NCBI GenBank assembly: GCA_016763595.1
Contig: JAESTN010000242.1
Location: forward strand, 1 to 5,389
Source of the DNA: Flavobacteriaceae bacterium
GTDB lineage: Bacteria > Bacteroidota > Bacteroidia > Flavobacteriales > Flavobacteriaceae
Reading direction: 5' to 3'
DNA length: 5,389 bases
Part shown: one piece after another, positions 1 to 5,242 of the stretch
Numbering within the stretch: the stretch's first letter is position 1
Layout of the letters: each line of letters begins with the position of its first letter
Program-made: the position numbers and the translations under genes
The notes under the pieces: model-generated
Seen by the model: the letters and a program-made list of their open reading frames with translations, nothing else
The model's database searches: none
What the model was told of the DNA's origin: nothing

Positions 1-13
1 AATCCATCATCAT
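1..13 (-). CDS. 5' edge of the gene downstream of bamD, possibly RNA polymerase omega subunit (rpoZ)
   Basis: Only the start is in the window. On the minus strand the bamD stop TAA (15-13) overlaps an ATG at 13-11, followed in frame by two more ATGs (10-8, 7-5) and GAT, giving Met-Met-Met-Asp. The TAATG overlap is typical of translational coupling, so a gene in this frame is likely. From memory, flavobacterial genomes often carry rpoZ and then coaBC after bamD, and their omega proteins begin Met-Asp-Leu; ATG-GAT-T fits, with translation probably starting at the third ATG (7-5). Four codons cannot identify a protein, so the rpoZ name is inference from gene order. Confidence 0.35.
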
Positions 14-828
14 TAACTTTTTATTAATTGTTTTTGTTGTTCCTGTAAAGTAGCTAACATTTTATCTGAATCTACTAAATATTTAGTCTTAGGAAAATTT
101 CTTTTTAACTTTTCGTATGCTTTAATTGCAGCTTTTATACGCACTGGTTTCTTTCTAATAGAGCTTCTTAATGCTAAATCGTGAGCTGCTTTAAGTCTAT
201 AGTACAATGCTTCTTCTTTAAACTCTGACCCTAAATAATCTTCTAATAAATTATCAAAGGCCTGTATTGCAGCTGTATAGTTTCTTGCAGGATCATAATC
301 TGCAGTTGTATAATACACCTTTGCGATTTCAAAAGCTTTCTTCTGTAATTTATAGCGAATCTCTTTATAATACTTATTTGCATCTGGCATCCTTTTAGAA
401 TCTGGATACCCATCTATAAAAGATTGAAAAGCATTTAACGCTTTATTTGTATCTATAGGATCTAAACTAAATACCGGAGAAGCCAACATATAGCTATATG
501 CTGATAAATACGCTGCTTCTTCTTTTTTAGAACTCTTTGGATAATTCTGTGTAAATCTATTAAAATAATAGCCCGCTAAATCATAGTTTTTTGTATTAAA
601 ATTAGATTGAGCAATCATATACTGAATTCTCTCCATTTGAGGTTTACCGCTATACGCAGCCGTAACTTTCTCAAATAAACTTAAGGCTTTATTATACTTC
701 TTTGCTTCGTATTGTTTGGTAGCCATAGCGTATTGTTCTTCTACGGTTCCTTTATTCAATACTTTTTGATACTCACCACAAGAAGTAAAAAGTAATCCTA
801 TAACAGCAATATATATTAAATTCTTCAT
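13..828 (-). CDS. bamD: Outer membrane protein assembly lipoprotein BamD (YfiO family)
   Basis: This is the essential lipoprotein partner of BamA in the beta-barrel assembly (BAM) complex, held on the periplasmic face of the outer membrane. From the Met at 828 the protein opens with a short Lys-containing n-region, a hydrophobic stretch and a lipobox Phe-Thr-Ser-Cys; the acylated Cys is residue 17 (20 if counted from the upstream ATG at 837). The rest is helical and TPR-like: repeats with the Tyr/Ala/Leu pattern run from about residue 30 to 105, then about 125-210, with a last pair near 235-260, and with recurring Tyr-Pro-x-Ser turns. The length (271-274 aa) suits Bacteroidota BamD. The reading frame extends to an ATG at 837, but the -7-like box at 842-849 would place the transcript start at about 835-837, so the ATG at 828 is preferred. 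It lies 123 nt after the ferritin gene and overlaps the next gene's start. Confidence 0.9.
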   Translation of the reverse strand: MKNLIYIAVIGLLFTSCGEYQKVLNKGTVEEQYAMATKQYEAKKYNKALSLFEKVTAAYSGKPQMERIQYMIAQSNFNTKNYDLAGYYFNRFTQNYPKSSKKEEAAYLSAYSYMLASPVFSLDPIDTNKALNAFQSFIDGYPDSKRMPDANKYYKEIRYKLQKKAFEIAKVYYTTADYDPARNYTAAIQAFDNLLEDYLGSEFKEEALYYRLKAAHDLALRSSIRKKPVRIKAAIKAYEKLKRNFPKTKYLVDSDKMLATLQEQQKQLIKS

Positions 829-841
829 TTTAAACATTTGG

Positions 842-849
842 CAAAAATA
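842..849 (-). promoter_or_regulatory. Candidate -7 box (TAnnTTTG) for bamD
   Basis: The minus strand reads TATTTTTG, an exact match to the Bacteroidota -7 consensus TAnnTTTG, immediately upstream of bamD. No TTG sits at the expected -33 distance, only a T-rich TTTT about 20 nt further up, so the promoter is partial. Predicted transcription starts about 5-7 nt downstream, nearly on the first possible ATG (837). Confidence 0.5.
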
Positions 850-871
850 GTGATTAATTATGGATTATTAA

Positions 872-897
872 AACGATTTTAACACGGTAAAATTGTT
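872..897. repeat. Imperfect dyad in the ferritin-bamD gap
   Basis: Arms AACGATTTTA (872-881) and TAAAATTGTT (888-897) are inverted copies with one mismatch (875 against 894) around a 6-nt centre. Read on the minus strand the hairpin is followed by a short T-rich stretch (TTAATAAT), so it could be a weak, GC-poor terminator for ferritin. It could also be an operator just above the bamD promoter. Dyads of this quality are expected a few times by chance in AT-rich DNA of this length, so confidence in function is low. Confidence 0.3.
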
Positions 898-960
898 AAG
901 TGCAAGAAACCATAAAAACCCTTAAATGATTCTTATTATTTTACTAAAAGTTTGTTAATC

Positions 961-1473
961 TTAAACTTGTGGTGGCGTTGGTTTTGTAATCAATTGTTTG
1001 ATGTCATTATCAAACAAATAAAACCCTCCTTTATCGTCTCCAATTAAATTGATTTTATCTAAAATATTTCTAGCCAACGCTTCTTCTTCTATTTGCTCTG
1101 AAACATACCATTGTAAAAAATTATGAGTTGCATAATCTTTTTCTTGTAATGATACATCTACCAAATCATTAATTGTTTTAGAAACCATTACTTCATGATT
1201 AAATAAATTTTGAAACATGTCTTTAAATGATCCAAATTCTGTTGGAGGAGCAGAAAGTTGAGAAACTATTGCATGCCCGCCACGTTCATTGATAAATTTA
1301 ATCAGCTTTAGCATATGTTCTCTTTCTTCATCAGAATGCGCGTACATAAATTGAGAAACCCCTTCAAAACCTAGGTTTTCTGCATAAGACGCCATCGCTA
1401 AATAAACCTGTGATGACTCTGCTTCTATTGTTACTTGCTTATTTAATGCTTCTTCTATCTTTTTTGACAACAT
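961..1473 (-). CDS. ftnA: Bacterial non-haem ferritin (FtnA type)
   Basis: This cytoplasmic iron-storage protein oxidises Fe(II) and stores the mineral in a 24-subunit shell. All iron ligands known for E. coli FtnA appear at the same residue numbers: Glu17, Glu50, His53, Glu94, Gln127 and Glu130 for the ferroxidase A/B sites, plus Glu49, Glu126 and Glu129 for the C site; Tyr24 is also present. The central motif is Glu-Glu-Arg-Glu-His (49-53). The length of 170 aa is normal for the family, with a four-helix bundle and a short fifth helix followed by a Pro-rich tail (Lys-Pro-Thr-Pro-Pro-Gln-Val). It lacks the haem-binding Met arrangement of bacterioferritin as far as I can judge, so ferritin is preferred. 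The start lies 10 nt after the dapA stop, with A-rich DNA (AAAAAGAT) before the ATG. Cotranscription with dapA is likely, but a -7-like box at 1498-1505 could drive it alone. Confidence 0.95.
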   Translation of the reverse strand: MLSKKIEEALNKQVTIEAESSQVYLAMASYAENLGFEGVSQFMYAHSDEEREHMLKLIKFINERGGHAIVSQLSAPPTEFGSFKDMFQNLFNHEVMVSKTINDLVDVSLQEKDYATHNFLQWYVSEQIEEEALARNILDKINLIGDDKGGFYLFDNDIKQLITKPTPPQV

Positions 1474-1483
1474 ATCTTTTTAA

Positions 1484-2359
1484 TTAAAAATTGTATACAA
1501 AATTAGTGATTTCTTTTTGTAATTCGTCAGAAGCTTTCACTAAAGGTAAACGAACCTCATCAGAAGTAATATTAAGTTGCTGTAAAACAGCTTTTATCCC
1601 TGCTGGATTATTTTCTGCAAAGATTAAATCTATTACCTTCATTAATCGAAAATGTTGTTGATATGCTTCGGTTGCTTTTCCTTGCAAACCTAAGTTAATT
1701 AAAGAAGAAAACTCTTTAGGAAATGCTTGACCAATAACCGAAATTACTCCAGAGGCTCCTGCTAATGTTACTGTTAACGCCAAATCATCATCACCAGAAA
1801 TAATTAAAAAATCTGCAGGCTTGTTTTTTATCAATTCTAAATATTGTTGCACATTGTTACCCGCTTCTTTAACAGCAATCACATTTTTAAAATCATTTGC
1901 CAAACGAATTGTTGTTGCAGGCTCCATGTTTTTTGCTGTTCTACCTGGAACATTGTATAAAATAATTGGCTTTGGGCTCGCCAAAGAAATTGCCTTAAAA
2001 TGCTGATAAAACCCTTCTTGAGTCGGTTTACTGTAATACGGAGCTACAGACAGTATCCCATCAATTTCTGTTAAATCTTCAGTTTGTAATTCATGTACCA
2101 CTGACGCCGTATTATTCCCGCCTATTCCTAAAACCAAAGGGACCCTTTTGTTATTCACTTTCGCGATAACCTGTATAATCTCTCTTCTTTCTTCTTTAGT
2201 TATAGTTGCACTTTCTCCAGTTGTCCCATTAATAACCAAATAATCTATGCCGTTATCAATATTAAACTCAACCAATTTCATTAAGGCTTCAAAATCAACT
2301 GTTTTATCTGATTTGAATGGTGTAACTAGTGCAACTCCGGTACCGACAAATTTCTGCAT
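1484..2359 (-). CDS. dapA: 4-hydroxy-tetrahydrodipicolinate synthase (DapA)
   Basis: DapA condenses pyruvate with aspartate 4-semialdehyde, the first committed step to diaminopimelate and lysine, in the cytoplasm. At 291 aa it matches the usual length (E. coli 292). The (beta/alpha)8-barrel signatures are all visible: Gly-Thr-Thr-Gly-Glu-Ser at 45-50 (Thr46/Thr47), Pro-Tyr-Tyr-Ser-Lys-Pro at 107-112, Tyr-Asn-Val-Pro-Gly-Arg-Thr at 135-141 (catalytic Tyr135, substrate carboxylate-binding Arg140) and Val-Lys-Glu-Ala at 163-166 with the Schiff-base Lys164. Gly-Asp-Asp-Asp follows near residue 190. These features fit DapA rather than N-acetylneuraminate lyase or KDG aldolases. The ATG at 2359 is preceded by AGAAG, a weak ribosome-binding site, and by an exact TAnnTTTG box. 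Ferritin follows after 10 nt, and bamD further down. E. coli also pairs dapA with a BAM lipoprotein gene (bamC). Confidence 0.96.
   Translation of the reverse strand: MQKFVGTGVALVTPFKSDKTVDFEALMKLVEFNIDNGIDYLVINGTTGESATITKEERREIIQVIAKVNNKRVPLVLGIGGNNTASVVHELQTEDLTEIDGILSVAPYYSKPTQEGFYQHFKAISLASPKPIILYNVPGRTAKNMEPATTIRLANDFKNVIAVKEAGNNVQQYLELIKNKPADFLIISGDDDLALTVTLAGASGVISVIGQAFPKEFSSLINLGLQGKATEAYQQHFRLMKVIDLIFAENNPAGIKAVLQQLNITSDEVRLPLVKASDELQKEITNFVYNF
1498..1505 (-). promoter_or_regulatory. Candidate internal -7 box for ferritin, inside the dapA 3' end
   Basis: The minus strand reads TAATTTTG, an exact TAnnTTTG match lying in the last codons of dapA (Asn-Phe-Val). Transcription would begin about 18-20 nt before the ferritin ATG. 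No clear -33 TTG is seen at 17-20 nt upstream, and the AT-rich Asn-Phe codons could create the motif by chance. Confidence 0.35.
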
Positions 2360-2385
2360 TATTCTTCTATTTAATTTTATGTGTA

Positions 2386-2393
2386 CAAATTTA
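2386..2393 (-). promoter_or_regulatory. Candidate dapA promoter (-7 box)
   Basis: The minus strand reads TAAATTTG, an exact TAnnTTTG match, followed by a leader of about 20 nt to the dapA ATG. At 18 nt upstream the -33 position holds GTTA instead of TTG, so that half is weak. The position just upstream of the gene favours a real promoter in addition to read-through from the DUF6913-like gene. Confidence 0.5.
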
Positions 2394-2462
2394 TAGCTTT
2401 ATTAAGTGAATTAACTAGTATAGTAAAGTTAAAATTGCTCTAAAAACAAATTACAACTAAAT

Positions 2463-2501
2463 AAACTGAACTGTTATATTTTAAACTGGATGTTATATTT
2501 T
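2463..2501. repeat. Imperfect tandem duplication (20 + 19 bp) across the 3' end of the DUF6913-like gene
   Basis: Unit 1 (2463-2482) is AAACTGAACTGTTATATTTT and unit 2 (2483-2501) is AAACTGGATGTTATATTTT. They match at 18 of 20 aligned positions, differing by one substitution and a 1-nt deletion. Unit 2 includes the TAA stop (2495-2493) of the minus-strand gene; unit 1 is just beyond it. This looks like a replication-slippage duplication; no function is evident. Confidence 0.75.
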
Positions 2502-3011
2502 ATGTAGTAATTCTAAATATTTTTTAATCACTTCCATAAAACTATCAATATTATTAGGTTGTTCATTCACCACTAAATCGTACAATTTATCATTCACTTT
2601 TGCAAAACCTATTTTAAAAGTTGCAGTAGATTTTAAAGCAGCAAACTCTAAATACACATTTCTATCATTAAAATACCCTATTAATAAATCAAATGGGTTT
2701 TCCAAAAAACTCTCTAAACTAGGATCTTTTACTTTCCCGCTCCAATCAAAATCTTTTTCCGTAAAATGGTTATAGCTAATTGAATCTGATTTTTTAAACG
2801 TTCTAAAAGCATAGATATGAACATTTCTCACAGATTTAAAATTGCTTTTTATTTCCTTTACAATATCCAACTCAAAAGAAAACTTATCCGTAGTTATAAT
2901 TGCTACAGAATGAATCTCTTTAGAAACTGGCGTTCTAGTATCAGGGGTCTTATTTAACCTTTTTTGAATTTTTTTTTTAAAAAGTTGTTCTTTAAGTTTT
3001 GCTAATAGCAT
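2493..3011 (-). CDS. DUF6913-like protein of unknown function
   Basis: I recognise this as resembling a small cytoplasmic family of Flavobacteriaceae annotated as DUF6913, often near dapA; the assignment is from memory and no function is known to me. It has no signal peptide or membrane segment. Residues 1-21 form a very basic helix (many Lys, with Lys12-Lys14 from an A10 run). A compact alpha/beta domain follows: beta-like Val-Ala-Ile-Ile (36-39), His-Ile-Tyr-Ala-Phe (65-69), an Asp-Trp pair (89-90), Phe-Asp-Leu-Leu-Ile-Gly-Tyr (107-113), Phe-Lys-Ile-Gly-Phe (132-136) and Tyr-Asp-Leu-Val-Val (144-148), ending in a Lys-rich helix. No catalytic motif can be pointed to. It is divergent from the nucleotidase gene (55-nt gap), has a good promoter of its own, and is 133 nt upstream of dapA. 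The ATG at 3011 is the only sensible start. Confidence 0.85.
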   Translation of the reverse strand: MLLAKLKEQLFKKKIQKRLNKTPDTRTPVSKEIHSVAIITTDKFSFELDIVKEIKSNFKSVRNVHIYAFRTFKKSDSISYNHFTEKDFDWSGKVKDPSLESFLENPFDLLIGYFNDRNVYLEFAALKSTATFKIGFAKVNDKLYDLVVNEQPNNIDSFMEVIKKYLELLHKI

Positions 3012-3048
3012 AAAGTTCTATTTGGTAAAATTGTATATTCGTTCTTCA

Positions 3049-3076
3049 CAAATTTAACTAAAAAAAATGTTTACAA
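3049..3076 (-). promoter_or_regulatory. Promoter of the DUF6913-like gene, overlapping the nucleotidase start
   Basis: The minus strand carries TTG (3076-3074), a 17-nt spacer and TAAATTTG (3056-3049). This is an exact -7 box with a -33 TTG at proper distance, the best promoter match in the window. The start of transcription would be near 3042-3044, about 32 nt before the ATG at 3011. The -33 half lies inside codons 3-4 of the divergent gene starting at 3067. Confidence 0.65.
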
Positions 3077-3828
3077 CATTTAAAAATATTGTTTTCCTTT
3101 TTTGCTTTAGCATCTTGCTCTTTTCCTGTAAAGAAGACACTTATGTTGTTTCCAAGGTAACTACTAAGACCCTCCCTGTAGATGCAACAATTACTTCAGC
3201 AAATAGCATAACCAAAACCATTGCACCCTATAAAGAGAAAATGATTAAAGAGATCAATACAGTACTCTCTTACGCACCAAAAGATTTAACAAGAACAGAC
3301 GGAAAACTAGAAAGTAGTTTAGGTAATTTATTAGCTGATTTAACATTTAAAAGAGCCAATCCTATTTTCAAAAAACAAACAGGTAAAAACATTGATTTCT
3401 CAATGTTCAATTTTGGTGGTATAAGAGCTGGAATCCCCGCAGGAAGTGTACGCAATAAAAATGCTTTCGAATTGATGCCTTTTGAAAACATCTTAGTAGT
3501 TGTTGAGTTAAGCGGACAAAAAATAGCCGCGTTAATTGCCTATTTAATAAAAAGTAACACCGCACATCCCATATCAAAAAATATGGAGTTAACGATTACA
3601 AAAAATGGATATCAACTATACATAAACAATAAAAAATTTGACAGCAACAAAAGCTATTTTGTATTGACTTCTGATTATTTGCAAAGTGGTGGAGATAATA
3701 TGACCTTTTTTAAAAACCCTATACAGCGCGTTAGTTTAGAATATAAAATGAGGGATGCAATTGTTGACTATTTCAAGAGTGTAGACACTTTAAGGAGTCG
3801 TTTAGATCAACGTTTTAAAAGAAATTAA
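3067..3828 (+). CDS. Lipoprotein with a stand-alone 5'-nucleotidase C-terminal (nucleotide-binding) domain
   Basis: This is the substrate-binding half of a UshA/CD73-type 5'-nucleotidase as a separate exported lipoprotein; no metallophosphatase domain is present. Residues 1-20 are a hydrophobic signal ending Leu-Phe-Ser-Cys21, followed by Lys-Glu-Asp, which fits the Lys-(Asp/Glu)2 surface-export signal described for Bacteroidota lipoproteins. The domain runs from about residue 50 to 235. Glu82-Ser-Ser-Leu-Gly-Asn-Leu-Leu-Ala-Asp91 and Asn115-Phe-Gly-Gly-Ile-Arg120 are family motifs. Pro138-Phe139-Glu-Asn141 and Tyr204-Leu-Gln-Ser-Gly-Gly-Asp210 align with UshA Phe429/Asn431 and Phe498/Asp504, the residues that hold the base, so nucleotide binding should be intact. 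The next gene, 1 nt away, supplies the catalytic domain, so the two likely work together. The ATG follows an A8 run; no Shine-Dalgarno site is seen. Confidence 0.9.
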   Translation: MFTTFKNIVFLFCFSILLFSCKEDTYVVSKVTTKTLPVDATITSANSITKTIAPYKEKMIKEINTVLSYAPKDLTRTDGKLESSLGNLLADLTFKRANPIFKKQTGKNIDFSMFNFGGIRAGIPAGSVRNKNAFELMPFENILVVVELSGQKIAALIAYLIKSNTAHPISKNMELTITKNGYQLYINNKKFDSNKSYFVLTSDYLQSGGDNMTFFKNPIQRVSLEYKMRDAIVDYFKSVDTLRSRLDQRFKRN

Positions 3829-3829
3829 A

Positions 3830-4744
3830 ATGGATAGAAGAAAATTTATACAGCAATCAACCGCCGCAGCTTCTTTAACTGCAATTGGAGGGCTAACATT
3901 CCCTTCTTTTACAACAAAAAAGAAGAAACATATTACCATTTTACATACCAATGACACACATAGCCATTTAGAACCTTTTGACGCTTCTCACTATAAATAT
4001 GCAAATAAAGGCGGGGTTGCAAGACGCGCAACTTTGGTTGAAAACATCAGAAAAGAAAATCCAAACACCTTACTTTTTGATGCTGGAGATATTTTTCAAG
4101 GAACCCCATATTTCAATTATTTCGGAGGAGAATTAGAATTCAAATTAATGAGCATGCTAAAATATGATTTGGCAACTTTGGGAAATCATGATTTTGACAA
4201 TTCGATTGATGGGTTCTACAAACAATTACCAAACGCAAAATTTAATTTTGTCTCTGCCAATTACGACTTTAAAAACACCATTTTAGACACACATGTAAAA
4301 CCATATCAGATCTTTATAAAAGATGGGATTAAAATTGGAGTTTTTGGACTAGGAATTAAGCTAGAAGGTTTGGTGCAACCAAAATTATATAAAGAGACCA
4401 ATTATTTAGACCCGATAGAAATCTCTCAAGATATGAGTAGAATTTTAAAAGAGGATGAAAAATGTGATTTAGTTATCTGCCTTTCCCATCTTGGTTACCA
4501 TTACAATAACAATCCAAACATGATTTCTGATTTAAACCTCGCAAAGGCTACTAAATATATTGATTTAATTATTGGCGGACACACACATACATTCTTACCA
4601 AAACCTACCCTAGTTAAAAATAGTATTGATAAAAATATGTTAGTCAACCAAGTTGGCTGTTACGGAATAAACGTAGGTAGAGTTGATTTTTATTTTGATA
4701 AAGAAAACAATACCGTTTCACAAGGAAATACAATTTTAGTGTAA
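3830..4744 (+). CDS. Metallophosphatase, catalytic domain of a 5'-nucleotidase (UshA/CD73 type), Tat-like signal
   Basis: This is an exported dinuclear-metal phosphoesterase, probably releasing phosphate from nucleotides together with the preceding lipoprotein. The N-terminus Asp-Arg-Arg-Lys-Phe-Ile-Gln (2-8) followed by an Ala/Thr-rich hydrophobic stretch to about residue 27 is a twin-arginine-type signal. The calcineurin-like domain begins at about 34. Metal ligands are Asp42 and His44 (Asn-Asp-Thr-His), Asp87 (Gly-Asp), Asn119, His220, His251 and His253 (Gly-Gly-His-Thr-His); His120-Asp123 is the catalytic pair in Gly-Asn-His-Asp-Phe-Asp. All match UshA except His253, where UshA has Gln254; Gly-Gly-His-Thr-His is common in the family. 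It stops at 304 aa, without the C-terminal binding domain of full-length enzymes (about 550 aa). The gap to the previous gene is 1 nt (TAA-A-ATG), so the two are surely cotranscribed. Substrate could also be a cyclic or sugar nucleotide. Confidence 0.92.
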   Translation: MDRRKFIQQSTAAASLTAIGGLTFPSFTTKKKKHITILHTNDTHSHLEPFDASHYKYANKGGVARRATLVENIRKENPNTLLFDAGDIFQGTPYFNYFGGELEFKLMSMLKYDLATLGNHDFDNSIDGFYKQLPNAKFNFVSANYDFKNTILDTHVKPYQIFIKDGIKIGVFGLGIKLEGLVQPKLYKETNYLDPIEISQDMSRILKEDEKCDLVICLSHLGYHYNNNPNMISDLNLAKATKYIDLIIGGHTHTFLPKPTLVKNSIDKNMLVNQVGCYGINVGRVDFYFDKENNTVSQGNTILV

Positions 4745-4789
4745 GGCTCAAAAAAAACCATCGTCTAAAACTGCAAATCAATTTAGAAA

Positions 4790-5176
4790 ATGAAAAAATA
4801 CCTTCCTGTTTTTTTAAAACTAATTGCAGCAGTAATTATGTTGCAAACCTTATTTTTTAAATTTTCCGGGGCTCAACAAAGCATCGATTTATTCACAATA
4901 TTAGCTCAAGAAAATGAAGCGCTGTTGAGAATTGGAACCGGTATTTTAGAACTTATTGCTGCTGTTTTATTATTTACACCTAGAAGAACATGGCTAGGAG
5001 CATTGTTAACCGTTGGACTAATGGGAGGAGCAATACTATCTCACATAACAATTTTAGGAATTGTACACAATAATGATGGAGGCCTATTATTTACTGGTTC
5101 AGCCATCACATTTCTTGCTGGATCAATATTACTATTACTACATAAAAAAGAAATCCCTTTTATAGGAAAAAAATAA
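4790..5176 (+). CDS. DoxX-like small integral membrane protein
   Basis: A 128-aa inner-membrane protein with four predicted helices, at about residues 5-23, 44-62, 68-90 and 98-117, and a Lys-rich C-terminus. The layout and features (Phe-Lys-Phe-Ser after helix 1, Glu54 within helix 2, Met-x-Gly-Ala-x-x-x-His85 in helix 3) resemble the DoxX/DoxD-like superfamily, whose members include quinol-linked and thiol-stress proteins, but most are uncharacterised. No specific role can be read from the sequence. It follows the metallophosphatase gene by 45 nt with no hairpin or -7 box between them, so it probably shares that transcript, and it ends before an intrinsic terminator. The ATG has an A-rich upstream and the Met-Lys-Lys start suits a membrane protein. 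The family call is fairly sure, the function unknown. Confidence 0.8.
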   Translation: MKKYLPVFLKLIAAVIMLQTLFFKFSGAQQSIDLFTILAQENEALLRIGTGILELIAAVLLFTPRRTWLGALLTVGLMGGAILSHITILGIVHNNDGGLLFTGSAITFLAGSILLLLHKKEIPFIGKK

Positions 5177-5207
5177 ATGTAAGCTTTGAATTTGTTCTCA
5201 AACGCAA

Positions 5208-5242
5208 GGCGGTTTCAGTGCAAGAAACCGTCTTTTTATTTT
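5208..5242 (+). terminator. Rho-independent terminator after the DoxX-like gene
   Basis: A 9-bp stem pairs GGCGGTTTC (5208-5216) with GAAACCGTC (5224-5232), with one G-U pair and a 7-nt loop, followed by TTTTTATTTT. It is the most GC-rich hairpin seen in the window and ends the plus-strand nucleotidase-DoxX unit. In the other direction the dyad is followed by only a weak T stretch, so bidirectional action is possible but less sure. Confidence 0.88.

Noticed and set aside
1821..2006. 61-codon plus-strand open frame within dapA
   Set aside because: It lies fully inside dapA on the opposite strand, shows no family features and has no promoter; AT-rich shadow.
3270..3491. 73-codon minus-strand open frame within the nucleotidase lipoprotein gene
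   Set aside because: It is antisense to a well-supported domain and has no recognisable motif; shadow.
3067..4744. A single nucleotidase gene broken by a frameshift or stop
   Set aside because: The catalytic domain is N-terminal in fused enzymes but is second here, and each part has its own start and export signal, so it is not a broken gene.
4745..4789. Possible separate promoter for the DoxX-like gene (TAAAACTG)
   Set aside because: Two mismatches to the TTTG half of the -7 box and no -33 element; cotranscription with the upstream gene is simpler.
899..5229. Shared 13-mer AGTGCAAGAAACC at 899-911 and 5217-5229
   Set aside because: Flanks do not match, and one such 13-nt pair in 5.4 kb is close to chance expectation; in the second copy it is part of the terminator hairpin.
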